Source: Knufia peltigerae (Eukaryota; Ascomycota; Eurotiomycetes; Chaetothyriales; Trichomeriaceae). From it: a DNA stretch of 64,000 nt. The notes beneath the pieces were generated by a model. It ran no database searches, was not told the DNA's origin, and saw nothing but the letters and a program-made list of their open reading frames with translations. Below, one piece after another: positions 22,808 to 35,451 of this stretch. The position numbers were made by a program, and so were the translations under genes. Every line of letters starts with the position of its first letter. Within the stretch, counting starts at the first letter, position 1. Where the stretch lies: contig JAPDRN010000108.1 in NCBI GenBank assembly GCA_030247855.1, positions 56,099 through 120,098 on the forward strand, written 5' to 3'.

Positions 22808-25800
22808 ATGGGCTTTACCAGTCGACGCCCAATTCTGCCTGCGCCCACCGACTCGGAACTAGGCCCGACTGACGACACTGGACTTGGAACAGACCTGGGT
22901 ACGGATCTCTCACGGAGGAGTGACAAGACATCCGATACTATTCCGGACGACGGTACACCGATCACTATCACGACCGCCCCAAAGCACAAAGCCAAGGGCA
23001 AACTTACAAAAACCCGACAACAATCCCAGACTTCTCTACTTATTGAGTACTTTGAGGGAAACAAGACACCCGAGTCTGGTCAACGAAGGCCAAGCTTACG
23101 GGTCCGATACACCCCATCTCATTCCAGGAAGAACAAGGAGAAGGGAGAAGGACACATCTTGGTGACTGAATCTAAATCGGCTCGACGACCCTCCCAAAGT
23201 CATCGTATTGTGCTGGGAGGTAACGAGTCTCTTGCCGAGAACCCAATCACAAGCGACATAAGTTCGCTGGATCCTGCTGACGACCTTGTATCTGCTGCAC
23301 CGGTCGAAGTCGAGGTATTGCGCGGCACTCCCAGCGAACTTTCAGAGAGAAGCCCTTCCCCGGAAGCCAGGTACATTGAACCAGGATCAGATATCTCTTC
23401 TATGCCGGCCGAGAGCTCTATCGGACCACATCAAACTATCAGCATGGTGCCTTCGACTCAGAGCGGCAGTGTCGCCAGAGGTACTTCCTACGACGGGCTG
23501 AAGCCACCCGTGATACCGGCGGAACGGAACTTGAGTAACGAGCGAATCACTCAAAAGGTCATTGAGAAGCTCAGTAACAAGCCTAGAGTATCCGCGAAAC
23601 GACAACACAGCAGTCACAGCGCCAGCCGCAGCAACGGCAGCAGAGAGGCTGAAATACCGAATCGCGAAGCAAGAATTCGTGTCACGAAGCCTGTTGAAGA
23701 TGAATCCGCTCCGAGTGCCACAGGATCTAGTCTTGTCAGTGGCTCCCAGTTATCCGCAGACCTTCGGCCAGCCGACCAACGTTCAGCACGATCTGGCGCT
23801 TCAAATGCCTCCATCACAAATAATCCAAGACTCCTACAAGCAGTCGAAGACGCCGTCAAACGGATGATACTACCGGAGCTCGATGCGATAAGAAGAGATC
23901 AAAAACACTCACATCGATCGCGTCACGATAAATTAAGCAGTCCCTCGGATATTTCTTCTAGCACCATCTCTCGGGACGACAGATCACGACGTAAGTCGTC
24001 AGGGAGCAAATCAAAGCGACGTGAAAGTCGAGACTCGGAGTCCGGTTTGGCTGCAGGCTCTTCCCGCCGCCGTAGGAGTCACAAGAATGTTGATTACGAC
24101 TCCCCATCCGAGCAAAGCTACGATCCAACCGAGTCGCTTGATAGCAACAGCATACGCGAGGAGAAGAAGTCCCGAAAATATCGAAGCCATCACTTACGGG
24201 ATGTAGCGGCAGGAGCCCTTGGGGGAGCAGCACTGACCGCAGCAGCTCTTAAGTCTCATGATTCTGGCTCGAGCCTCGAGTATTCAGTGCACCGAAGACG
24301 GCGTCGAAGCAAGAGTCGCAGCAGTCGGAGTGCCAGCATTGCAGAGAAGGAAGATGCCTTTCAAAAACACCATGTTCCTCCTATGCCCTTTGTCAGTGAT
24401 CTCGGGACCGACCTGACTCGAAGTTCTTTGAAGTCCTCGAATGATGGCAGGACCGAAACTCCAACCAGAGGTGAGGTTAGGGGAGTGATACGTGGCTCGC
24501 CTCTCGATGTGCCTTCGCCAGGATCATTCACACCCACACGAAACTCTTTGGATCTAAAGAGAGGACTTGGTACTCATCATGGCAATCTCTCAGAGCATAA
24601 CCTCTCCGGCCCTGATATCTCATCCAGGAAAGAGACCTTCGACGAGGATGGCGTTGATCGTTCGGACGAAGTGGATGATATTGACTTTGCAACTCATGGG
24701 TTTGCTGCCCTGACTGATCCTGAACGAGCAAGAGCATACGAGAGAAATTTGCATCAACAGCATCCGATCAGAAGGGGTCTAAGCCCTATACAAAGTGTCG
24801 CTAGCTACCAAACTACCGAACCCAATCGTACATCCATCATGCACGCAAGAAGTTCTGAGTCTATCAACTCGCCGAAGAAGACTCCTCAGATGGACGACCA
24901 AATATCCATATCCTCAATATCATCGGCGCCAAGTACTGATTTGGCTCGCTCTCGACGACCTCAAGGCATAAGTCTTGAAAATCGCAGTGAGATCATGGGA
25001 CAACATCCAAGCTCATACAATTCCACGCCAAGGCAAGCAGATGTTGATGTTTTTGAAGAACAACATCGCGAAAACGAGAGTTACCGCGATGAGCCGTATA
25101 TCGACAAGGTTACCGCTGGACGACAAGTCGGCCAAGTGTCAGGCGCGACTGCAGAGTACATCGAGTCTCCAGTGGGTGTAGAATCTGCAGTGGCATCATT
25201 GATTGAGCCATCAGTCGTTGATTCTGCGAATCATTACTCACCGCGTGGGAGTCAAGCAGACTCCTATAGCGCCCGAGAAGAGCAAAGTCCATACCACTCT
25301 CAGCGAGGAAGCCCCTTGAAGCATGAAGTATCACACCACAGCTTTGACGAACGTGGTTATCCTGCTGGTGAAGACATAATGGACTCCCCTCCTCAAAGCA
25401 CTGCCCGCTCGATGGAGCATTTCGATGCTGTCCCGGCTCAACCAGCAGTCCAATCGTCAGGAAACCAACCTTCGAATCAATCTGAGCGATCGCCAGACTC
25501 AGACATCACAACCAACCCCTCGATCATTCGAGGTCCGATTGGCGGGATGGCTCAAGGCAGTACTGACCACTGGCCTTACGACCCGACACCACCACGCTCA
25601 CATCCAGAGTTGGTACTCCCGCCCGTAAGCAGAGATATAGGTTCTGCTGGCACCGACCTGATTCCGCAAGCCCTGTCCATTAACCGTGGCTCCGACTTGG
25701 ATCAGAAAGGCGACCTGTACATGAAAGCGCTGCCACTAGCCACGCCACCTGGAGGCAAGGATGAAGGCTACGAAACTGGCGCCAATGCTCCCTCTCCCGG

Positions 25801-27741
25801 TCTGTACTCTAACAAGGACAACTTCGCCATCAATGCTCCTCTCGAGGACGATCCTTTTGCCACTGGTCGGGACAAATATGTCAGTGGGTTGTCCCACGGC
25901 CTTTCACCAATGTATGATAGTGCTTCAGGACGTGGCCGCGACAACATCCAGTCAAAAGATATTGTGGCACTCATGGACCATCTGACAGTGCGCGACGCCC
26001 AGCGCAATGCACGAGACACGGAAATCCTGGTTACACTCGTCCGTAGTGCAGCCGAAATGAGAAACTCCTTTGAGGATATGAAAAAATTCATAACCGAGCA
26101 GGACGGAATGATCATAGACTCGGCTGATAGACAACATCAGCAGACACAAAAGATTGTCAGTGGACCTCGGCCGCAACCGATGACTCCTCGCGCTGCCACA
26201 TCTGCAGCTTCAGAGGAGGAGCTCCCTTCGAAACGGCGGAACGTCTTTCAACGAGCGCTCCGTGGCCTCGGTGCTAAGAATACGCAAGAGCTACAAAATA
26301 TCGAAAACATGCTTATGCGTCTGCTGGACGAAGTAGAAGGACTTCGAGCCATACAGTCTACTTCGGTCCCGCAAAACCAGCCCAGGTCTACGAGTTTAGC
26401 CTCAGCAGACAATGCTCAGCCTCCTACTGATACTGGTTATGAACCTGAGGGACAGGCTGGTACATCATCTACGGGTGATCGTTCAGGCTTCTTTTCCAAC
26501 AACTCCTCTCGTCAGGCAGACTACCGCAATTATACCATGCAACGAGATGTTTCGAATCGAATCAGTACAGTGATGGAAGGGGATGAGGAATATGAGGATT
26601 ATGGCGATGGCCTTGGTGCAGCTACCGCTGGAAATGTTCAAGCCATGTCGCGATCGACCCCAACCAGAGCTGATCCTGGTCGACAAACCAGAGGCGGATC
26701 GGTACCTCTGAATACTCCACCTCGAACGCATGTTCCACATATGGGCTCGTTGAGCAACGACAATACTCCTCAGTATTCCGCGAACGACGGCTCGGGGCGA
26801 AAGCACAAGACTTTCTCATCTTCTTTTATCCCCAAGATGGTCTCTAGGTGGTCCAAGACTACTGCCTCGACGGAGAACTATCGAACAAGCAACCAGCGAA
26901 TCCGCCCGTACTCCGAGGTTTCTCGTTCGGGCTCAAACCTAGGGGAATACGAATACGAAAATGATCCTCAAGGTGACGATCGACTTCGTTCGCAAGGCTC
27001 ATTCCAACAAGAACACTATGAGGATGAAGAGAATCGTCCTCGTTCTCCCTTGTTGCCCAGCCAGATTTCAGACAACCCTAAATACCAGGCACATCGAAAT
27101 AGTATGAACTTGCAACACCCTCAACCTCGACAAGGTCCAACTGGTCGATATCAGTCTCGATTAGAATCAGAAGCCCAGCTCTACAATGACGAACTGTCGC
27201 CAACCTCGCAGACCTCCTCGCATTGGGATCATCAACATGGATTCCGAAATCCAGAAGGCACTGCAGCCATGTATGGAGGACATGTCAGCCCAGTCTCTGA
27301 TCTGACATACTCCCAGGATCTCGGCATTCCCCACGACAATAAAAGCGTTGCGTCTTCTCAAGGACCACCGCGGCCTCCGAAGATTCCAAATGATGAGCCT
27401 TTGGTGCCTCAGCGACCCCCTAAGGTGATGATGAGTCCTTCTCCTTCGAATCGACAACCGACATACGTCGACCATGTGGCTGCTGCCCGCGCAGGTAGTC
27501 CAGCATTCGATAAGGTATGTCTTAATGTAGTAAGCTGAGAATGGTTCTTTGCTGACGCTTATGCCAGTCTCCTGTGGCAGCTTTGCGATCTCCGCAAAGT
27601 CAAGGACGCAAACCGTCTGGACCTAGGCCACTTACAACAGCAAGTGGTTCAAAGGGTGATATGAACACCATCAAGAGAACTCGATTTAGAGGAAGTCCGC
27701 ATCAGATCGATAGCGAGGATGAAGCGACAGCAGCCTATTAA
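22808..27741 (+). CDS. Giant intrinsically disordered protein, function unknown
   Basis: Two exons (22808-27514, 27568-27741) give 1626 aa; the junction is in phase (PAFDK/SPVAALRSPQ). I do not recognise a functional family. The protein is dominated by Ser, Arg, Pro, Glu and Gln, including an SR/RS-like basic block (about 360-500). Ordered islands are: a Gly/Ala helix RDVAAGALGGAALTAAALK (about 463-481, glycine-zipper-like, possibly membrane- or self-associating); GFAALTDPERARAYERNL (about 633-650); a helix or coiled coil DHLTVRDAQRNARDTEILVT and onward (about 1055-1117); a second helical segment around FQRALRGLGAKN...MLMRLLDEVE (about 1145-1180); and Pro motifs PPRPPKIP and PQRPPK near 1520-1543. 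A scaffold or cell-cortex role is possible but unproven. Confidence 0.85.
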
Positions 27742-28454
27742 GCGGGGTTGTGTGGTCTGGCTTTGGTTGTAATTTCAAGATGCATACGACGGTTGTACAA
27801 GTTTGATTCATGACATAAGAATTTTCTATTTACTCCTGGCGAGTGAACAAAGCTGCAAAGCTGCTGGTGGTGATGTGATTATGATGATGAAAATGATGTA
27901 CAGAGCGGTCCCTTTCTTTGACTTGGTATTGTCGATTTTTTTTTCAAAAGCGAGTAATTAAGAATTGGATGTGGCAGAGAGTTGGATGGATGATGGTTCT
28001 CTCAAAACCAAAATATTACCAGTCAAGTGACTCGGATTATGACGACTGTGAATCATGGGTGTGGTGTTGAAGGTCAAATGCATCTTTCTTCGTTCTTTCT
28101 TGGTGGCGTACAGTGTGGTACGTATGAGAATGTCCAGAAAAGGTAGAAAGCGAGTAGAATATCAAAACGATCAAACTACGGAGGTCTTTCTTGAGGCCGT
28201 GGTGTCTTTTTGCTTGTACGGATTGAAAAGAGATGTAGACACACCACAGTACTTTAGACGAGGTACTTGTAGATTGTGTAAAGACTCGGGTGCTACGCAT
28301 ACCAGAACTCCTGTACGGTCACAGTTGCTAGTCCAGCTGAAGGAGGACTACAATTGCCAAGTAATCACATTCCGTCACTCCGTGGTAGCGGTGACGACTG
28401 TTTTGATAGAGACAGACTCTATGCGACGGAAAGTACAAATGTATTTATCTTGTA
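27742..28454. other. Convergent intergenic region
   Basis: 3' flanks of the 22808-27741 gene and the minus-strand SDR. One TACGGAG motif lies near 28175. No coding region is supported. Confidence 0.5.
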
Positions 28455-29732
28455 TCACTTTGTGTTTGTGGCGGATTCGAGTCCCGATCTGAAAAGCATG
28501 GCCACCCAATCCGGTACCGCCCTGACCAGGGTCGCCTGCCAGACCTTGTCGGGGACGAAGACGCTCCCACTCCTTCCCGACAGGACCTGGGCCACCACTT
28601 TCGAGGCGACGTCCCTCGGGGTCAAGACGAACTGTTTGGACCGCGAGAGTTCCGGTTCCCAGGAACCGATCAGAGGGGTCCGGGCCCAGGTCGGGTGGAC
28701 GATCGAGGCCTGGATGCAATGGCCATCGGGGCCGTAACGGTGGTGGGCCAGTTCTTGAACCAGACTCTCGTGCATGCCCAACACCGCGGCCTTGGTGGCC
28801 GAGTAGTCGGCCAAATTGGCCACCCCAATGTAACTCGCGCCGCTGGCCAAGGTGACGACGTGGCCTTTGCGTCGGCGGAGCATGACGGGCAACAGGAGTC
28901 GGAGTAGGGTGAAATGGGACAAGACGTTGATCTGGAAGATGCGCGACAGGTAGGCGTCGGAAGTCCCGAGGATCGTGTGTGCTTGAGCTATGCCGGCATT
29001 GTTGATGAGGACGGTCGGCGGGGTCATGTCGTGATCGTCGAGGAGTGAACTGATTGTGGTTGTCATTGAAGAAGGAGATGACAGGTCGATCTTGTGACAT
29101 GTGACTCGGGGGACTTTTGAGGTGAACAGAAATCAACACTTGCTTTGTTTGACGAATCTCGACGCTCGGGGATGAGAAAGTAGGAGCAGGCAGAGGGAGG
29201 TAAGTTGGAGAGGTAGGAAAAAAGGTGTTGTAGACTCACGCATTTTGAGGTCATCAGGTAATTCTTGAATGTCCAAGACGATGATGTTGGCTTTTGTTTG
29301 GTCTGCAAACATTTGGACCATTTCCTTTCCGAACCCGGAACAACCACCGGTGACGACTATGGTTTCGGCACCCTCGACGTCAAAGGACCAAGGGACTCCT
29401 TGTTTCCTGACATGCCAGTAATTCAACGCCAGGCGGTTCAGGAACCTGTTGAGGTGGATGACCACGCCGATACCGAACAGAACCTTGAGGACTTTGAGAG
29501 GGGGGTCCGCGCGAAGGGTGACGCTGTCGCGGGTGGTGAAGGGGATACGGAAGGGCAAGGGGAGTTTCTTTTCCGCCGGGAACCATGGGACCTTGGACAA
29601 GACGGACGGGTAGAGAGTGGCGTACAAGAGTAAAGGACCCGTGATGTATGGTGAGAGGAGGGATTGTTTGATGGTGCTGGTGGTGGCGAGACTCAAAGAC
29701 GAGCTCGGCGAGGACGACTTTTGAGATGACAT
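28455..29732 (-). CDS. Membrane-associated short-chain dehydrogenase (RDH10/DHRS/17beta-HSD11-like)
   Basis: Two exons (29240-29732, 28455-29113) give 383 aa. The splice gives DDLKM-LPRVTCHKIDLS, restoring the third beta strand of the Rossmann fold. The N-terminus has hydrophobic segments (about 28-42 and 80-105) that could anchor it in ER or lipid-droplet membrane. Cofactor motif TGGCSGFG is at ~128-135, followed by NNAG, Ser in VVTLASGASYIG, and the catalytic YSATK (~265). The enzyme class is NAD(P)-dependent oxidoreductase acting on lipid, sterol or retinoid-like alcohols; the exact substrate is not readable. An upstream in-frame extension starts with TTG and was rejected. Confidence 0.92.
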
Positions 29733-29762
29733 TGTTTTGCTGGTAGACAAGAAAGAAACCGT

Positions 29763-29790
29763 GAGAGAGAGAGAGAGGGGGGGGGGGGGG
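29763..29790. repeat. GA repeat running into a G homopolymer
   Basis: About seven GA units, then 13-14 consecutive G on the plus strand, in the promoter or leader of the minus-strand SDR. G-runs this long are often length-variable. Confidence 0.85.
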
Positions 29791-30747
29791 TGAGATGTCA
29801 GATTGATAATGTTGTTGTTCAACAACAGGTGTCGGCGTTGTTGGATCGGATCAAGATACTGTAGATTTGGTGTTCGTTATCGCGAGCGGCGAAAGCGAAA
29901 GCGAATGACACGTAGAATCATCAATCGCCAGAAGTGATGAGTCTCATTTGCTTGTTAGACAATCAGAATAGTCGAATGGAAAGAGACTAGGAGATGGTAA
30001 GAACGAGAGGTCTTGACACCCGATAGAAGGTCGCCGTCATCTTACGGCTGACTTTCTGTCGCGAATACGAGGAAACAAGAAGGTTCTCGTAATGCCGAGG
30101 AAGAAGTTGTGAGGAGTTGTTGGTACAGAACCAGGTTCAGTCAATACCCACAGTATGGAGAAGTCTTTACCTATTGTAATGGTATCAAAAGGTCCCCTAA
30201 GGCCTGTACTCCGTATCTGCTCCTTGCTACTAAATGACTAAGAATCCGGGGTCGGAGAATATCTTGACGTACAGTACTTTTGTGGTCATCATCAAAACTA
30301 CATCTTCTCTCTCCCTCTCAATACCCATGTACTCTACCTTTGACCCTTTCTCAATCACAGCAAATACGCGTAATCAGCAACTCTACTCACTGTCTCTCAT
30401 TTCTCTGCATGGAAATTGAACACTAGTCAGACTTATATTCCCCCCCCAATGTCTCGAAACCCAGTACACCCTGTCGTAAGGAGCACTGCTTCACACCGAA
30501 TTAGAAGTACACCGTTCTTTTCATGGCCGAGGATTTCAATCCCAGTAGATACCGGATCAGACTCGGCGTTGGACAGGAGGACGAAGACGAAGAAGACGAA
30601 ATCTGGTAGAGAAAGAGGACTCAGGTCTAACAATCAGAGGAGGAAGATGTTTCAGTAAACCCGGCGATCAAGAGCAAAAAAAAAGAATCCATCACACGAC
30701 TGGGATTTTCTTACCTAGGTTCCAAACGTTGGGAGCCTGGGATCAAG

Positions 30748-30780
30748 GTTTTTGTTTTTGTTTTTGTTTTGTTTTCTTTG
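30748..30780. repeat. (GTTTTT)n microsatellite
   Basis: Five imperfect copies of a T-rich hexamer. Confidence 0.8.
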
Positions 30781-31364
30781 TAGACAGGAGAAATATCTGG
30801 CCCAGTTTGGTGTAACCCATGTGCATACGCCTATACTCACCGTGGACACGAATCGTGGGCGTCTTTCTTCCTGCACCGAGTTCACAGTTTCGGCTACAAT
30901 CTTTCATAGCAGTCGCCCGTAATCTGATGTCTGTGTCTGCTTGGCTTCCTCCTGTTTCTCTCGCATCGACCGAGTGTGTGTCGCGTACGCGCATTTATCG
31001 AGGCATCAAAAGCGTCACGCAGGTCCGAGGAGACAGGAATTCCGGTCGAGTCTGAACATTAACAAGAATCAAAAAAGAATCATCATCATTCAAACAAAAG
31101 TGGTATCTAAAAACCATCGGTTCAGAGACAACGCCGCATCCTGGTGCCAGGATCAGGAGAAAAGGAATTCGGAATTCGACGAACTCAAAAAATGAACGGT
31201 CAGCTCCAGGTCGTAAAGATGGTTCCCTCCAATCTTCCATTTCATCCGTTCGACCCCAACCCACAATTGGATCCCATATAGCCACCATCCAATCATCATG
31301 AAATCCGCCTGCGTAAATTCATGTATATCTGGGCCCTTGTGTGTCTTGTTATTGCACTCATTCC

Positions 31365-32498
31365 TCATCTAAAAGGTCGATCGTATGTACCATCGTCATT
31401 GCCGACCGCACTGGCTGGCGCACTTCGAAAATGGCTCAAGTCTCCGCTACCAGTCTTTCGCAATGCTTGCCTCATAGTTTCGACGTTGATTTCACTTCCC
31501 ATGGCCAACGGCGAACTCTGTCCTGGCAATGGACTGCCAGTGCCACGCGGAGCACGGTTCGGGGACGTCTCGAATCCCTTGACCGAGGCCGTAACACTGG
31601 TTGGTGGGGAGGTCCCAAACGCCGCGGAAGAGGTGGGAGATCTGACAGGAGAAGGGGATCTGGGAGGTATAAGAGATGGGTGGCCAGACAAGTGAGCCGA
31701 ATCACGTCGCACATCGCCCGCCTCCTGCTCTCCGTGAACCACATCGGCAAACGAGATGAAGCTCAATCGGCGCACATCGGTCGAGTCCAATGAACCATAG
31801 GTCGACGTGTTGTCCGTGTCTTGGCGATGGGTTGAAGGGGCAGGGAATTCATCCTGCATGGACGAGGCCAAGGATTGCTCGTTGCCTAAACCTGTGATTG
31901 TCACGGCTGCTGGCTGATGTGTCGCGGACGTCACAATCTCCACCGTGTCTGGATCAAGTTTCTCGTTTGTAATGGCTTCAGCGGACGCATCCAATGCAGG
32001 CGCAATATGGTTTTCCATGATAACATGGGAAGGCAAATGAGGAGATGTTTCTGGGTGGACCACCTCATCCTGTACATTCCTTTCGAAAATCATAGATGAG
32101 GCAGGGGACTGAGGCCTAGGAGAGGCGCTTTGCCTGCCTAGCCCGGGCGAGACTGGATACGGAGAGGTCATGGATGTCCTATGCGGTGAAACAGAACTGG
32201 CGAGGATATCTGGAGATCGGCCAGGCGAGACTGGAATTAACCCAGCTGGTGGGCTAACAGGCATAGGGGCGGATGTTGCAGGTGCCTTACCCTTGGATTT
32301 ATCTTCGTCATTCTTTTTACCCAACTTCCAAAAGTCTCTCTTTCGTGGCTTTGTAGATGTATCTCCAGCTGCTGACCCGAGGACTTGTCTCTCGTTGCGC
32401 TCGACAGAGGGGTCTTTCAATAACGGGGAGGCTGATTCTTTGGACTCAGTGCTAGGAGCAGCACTTTTGTCATTGATGGAGGATTCTTTGGCTGACAT
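31365..32498 (-). CDS. Conserved low-complexity fungal protein
   Basis: Single exon, 377 aa, ATG 32498. No catalytic domain is visible. A charged N-terminus (RKRDFWKLGKKNDEDKSKGK, about 52-71) is followed by Ser-Pro-rich repeats. Two short blocks look constrained: RRLSFISFADVVHGEQE (about 241-257) and METMRQALRKTGSGDLS-like sequence near the C-terminus (written here VETMRQALRKTGSGDLS). From memory, similar blocks occur in uncharacterised Eurotiomycete proteins. Many SP/TP sites suggest regulation by proline-directed kinases. Function unknown. Confidence 0.78.
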   Translation of the reverse strand: MSAKESSINDKSAAPSTESKESASPLLKDPSVERNERQVLGSAAGDTSTKPRKRDFWKLGKKNDEDKSKGKAPATSAPMPVSPPAGLIPVSPGRSPDILASSVSPHRTSMTSPYPVSPGLGRQSASPRPQSPASSMIFERNVQDEVVHPETSPHLPSHVIMENHIAPALDASAEAITNEKLDPDTVEIVTSATHQPAAVTITGLGNEQSLASSMQDEFPAPSTHRQDTDNTSTYGSLDSTDVRRLSFISFADVVHGEQEAGDVRRDSAHLSGHPSLIPPRSPSPVRSPTSSAAFGTSPPTSVTASVKGFETSPNRAPRGTGSPLPGQSSPLAMGSEINVETMRQALRKTGSGDLSHFRSAPASAVGNDDGTYDRPFR

Positions 32499-33258
32499 TT
32501 CGCTGAGAGTGGTACCGTTTTATCGAGGGATATGAGGTTGTTGTGCAAGATGTAATTTGGGAAAGTTGGTCAGTCGCTTCGAGGGTCGCAGCGGGGCTTT
32601 CGGAGAGAGACGCTGCTCAAAGACAATATTGAATGCATAACATGTCGGAGGAAACAAATATTGAAACGTCGGTTTTTAGGTATGAATGTAATGTGTAGAA
32701 TGTATTAATTGATTTGCATGCACCAGGCAGGTCGCGAGGGTTGTGCGGAAGGGAACAGTGGGAGGCCTTTGTTGGTTGGTAGAGGTGTACGTAGGGTGCG
32801 GAAGGGGTCATAAGATCGTCAATCGGGGTCGCAATATTGTTCTGGGGTCGATGCTTGAGTCTGAAACTTGATAGTATCTTGGATATGAAGTTGAGGAATT
32901 GCTGATCAATTTCAATGGCTGTGCTGGAAGAAGCGCGAAAGAGAGAATGATGTCGCAGGAGGTGAGGCCTGGGACAAGCAGATCACAAGTTGAAGAATAC
33001 GAGGGATTGACCATTTGGGCCGCAGTCACAAGTCACCTGAGACTCACTACGGACTATAATGGAGCAAATCAATACGACGAGGGAATGAAACGCGAATCAA
33101 TGCGCCCTCGACGGAATGAGATTGGCCAAACAACGATTACGGAGTCAACACAATCTTGTTCATCCTTCAACTGTACAATTCGTATAACTTTTACGACCAT
33201 CGCTGCATCATCTACCTACGAGTGCCTCTACGATGCTCCGTACTGTCTAGTCCGTTTC
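32499..33258. other. Intergenic region
   Basis: Promoter side of the 32498 gene and 3' flank of the MFS gene. Two TACGGAG-type motifs lie near 33138 and 33238. No coding region is supported. Confidence 0.5.
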
Positions 33259-35071
33259 TCACATCACCATCTTACCCTTGATACTCTCCCACCGAGCAAA
33301 TGGAGCTGCAACTGCCACCACACAGAAACATGCTATTACCAGCGTAAATGGTACCTTGACCCCATCCATGTACGCTTGCAACACACCTGCTAGTTGCTCT
33401 CCTTGGTATACCTTTGCAATCTGAGAAGCTCCCAGGCCCAGGACGCGGGCCGGATCGACGTTCGGGGCTCGTACAGGTAACATTTCCAGCAATTTATTGC
33501 TAAATCCCGCTTCTCCCGCTGACACCCATATAGCAGATCCAATAGTCTGACTCCACATGATGATGGCTGTGACCGTCGAAATATCCGCCGATTCCACGAT
33601 GCTTTGTGCCACCATCACGGGCACCTGGAGGACAAGTCCACAACCTGTCCCGACAAGCAGTTGAAAGCCAACCCATTTTCCCGTACTGGAATTGACATCC
33701 AACGTGTAGAGCAAGCCTGCCCCAACTGTCATTGGAACAGAGCCGATCAGTATCACAGGCACATATCGGCCCCAGAGACTCATGATCACTCCGCATGCAA
33801 TTGCAAAGAATGATGATGACAGCACAATAGGAAGCATGTTAGTGCCTGATCTGGCTGCCGATACACTTCTTGTCGATTGGAAATAGATTGGAAGGTAGTA
33901 CAGAAGTAGTTGGAAGCCAGCGACAACATGAAATGCAATCACGCACATTACCATCAACGTGCGGTTTTTGACCTCTCGACCTCTGAAGACAGCGCGTTCT
34001 CCGGAAAGGTATTGAATCGCGACAAAAAAGATCAACAGTAGACCAAAACCGACGAGCAGGCCGATGGTTCGAACAGAATTCCACGGTCTGACGACTCCTC
34101 CGTCTTGCATCGCCAACAGATAACAAATAACCGCCCCCATGATGACGAATGTGCCAGGGAGGTCCATTTGGAGAAGCTTTTCCTTGAGTGTCACTTGGGG
34201 GGGCGTCGCCGCAGACGGTGGTTTGAAAAAGACCAGGATGACAACGACTGCCGGCAAACTGATAGGTAAATTTATCCAGAACACCCAGCGCCAGCTGGCA
34301 TGATCTGTGAGAACACCGCCCAGGATAGGTCCCAATACGCTGGCGATTCCAAACACGGCTGCGAGGGCTCCCATCACCATGTTTTTCTGCTTGGGAGGCG
34401 CGACAAATGCAATGATTGTGTAAATTCCAGGCGGGAGGCCGGCACCAAGAGCCCCTTGGACAGCCCGTCCGGCAATCAGCGTTTCAGAATTCTGGGCGAC
34501 TGCGCAGATGACACATCCAATGTTGAAGCCAATGGCGGTGATGGCAAAGGCGATATTCAAAGGAAAGTATTTCAGAAATTTGCCCCAAGTGGGCTGCCAG
34601 GCAGCGATGCACATGAAGTAAGCTGAACCATACCATCCCTATGAAGCATATAAGTCCCATGTCCATCAGGTGAGCGTCTTGCTTACAATGTCTTGAAGTG
34701 AATTGAACTCGTCGGTAATGCGTGGAATGGCAGTCGAAACAATCGTCATTTCGATCGAGACGCAGAACTAAACGAGGGTCAAAATACAGTGACGGAATAA
34801 ACAGGGCAACTCATACCATGACGAAGACGAGGGCGGAAACTGTTATCACCAGAGGAAGCCCTTTCGTGGAACCGTCTGACTTCATCTCCGGTTGACTGTC
34901 CATACCACTGTCGGAGCTCTCATTTGCCTCAGCCTTGCTTGGCTGACTATATCCAGATTCAATGGCGGCCCTGGAGTCTGACATTGGCACGGCTGATATT
35001 GAAGGAGGTTTCGCCTGAGATGAAACCTTCTCGCTTGCGGCTGGCATCCCGAATGATGGCTCAGCTACCAT
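33259..35071 (-). CDS. MFS multidrug/proton antiporter, DHA2 (14-TM) family
   Basis: Three exons (34817-35071, 34687-34767, 33259-34638) give 571 aa with phase-0 junctions. The N-terminal 75 residues are cytosolic and Ser-rich. TM1 spans the first junction (VITVSALVFVM/FCVSIEMTIV...STAIPRITDEF, the DHA2 TM1 signature). The antiporter motif C is clear: FGIASVLGPILGGVLTDHAS, followed by WRWVFWINLP. About 14 hydrophobic segments are visible. The likely role is proton-coupled efflux of toxic compounds or secondary metabolites at the plasma membrane. Start ATG 35071 was chosen; the upstream in-frame extension begins with TTG. The adjacent atypical SDR and FAH-family gene suggest an accessory metabolic neighbourhood. 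Confidence 0.95.
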
Positions 35072-35451
35072 CCTGAAGTGATGTTGTACAAGGCAATGTC
35101 GAAAGGTATCAGCTACAATGGAGGATTTCTTCAGATGCGGGCACCGAATTTGTACAACGAGCAATTTATCTGCGTCAAACTACTAGCTGCTCCATGGCAT
35201 GATCCTCATGGTTGAAAGACTGACAGTCTGCGGATTTGCGGACTTGCGGACTTGCGGACTTTGTGCCTACGATCTTTACTGCTTGACAACGCTAAGATGG
35301 GGATTGCGGAAATGAACCATGGATTGAACCTGACCGTTTATGGCTGCTTGCTTATGAGCTTTTCCCATCCAACACATCAAATTCTCGTTGGAGCGACAAC
35401 TTCTGCTACAGCCCCTAGACTCGAGGACCGCTGCCTGTCCTTTGGGCTGAT
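35072..35451. other. Intergenic spacer with 8-bp tandem repeat
   Basis: Promoter of the MFS gene and 3' flank of the SDR. It contains four tandem copies of TGCGGAYT (35229-35260). Confidence 0.55.
35229..35260. repeat. 8-bp tandem repeat TGCGGAYT, four copies
   Basis: TGCGGATT followed by three TGCGGACT. It lies ~160 bp upstream of the DHA2 transporter start and repeats a CGG triplet every 8 bp. Confidence 0.85.

Larger units (their letters stand above)
29733..31364. other. Intergenic region with microsatellites
   Basis: Contains a GA-then-G microsatellite (29763-29790) directly upstream of the SDR start and a GTTTTT repeat (30748-30780). No supported coding region. One CTCCGTA motif occurs near 30206. 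Confidence 0.55.
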
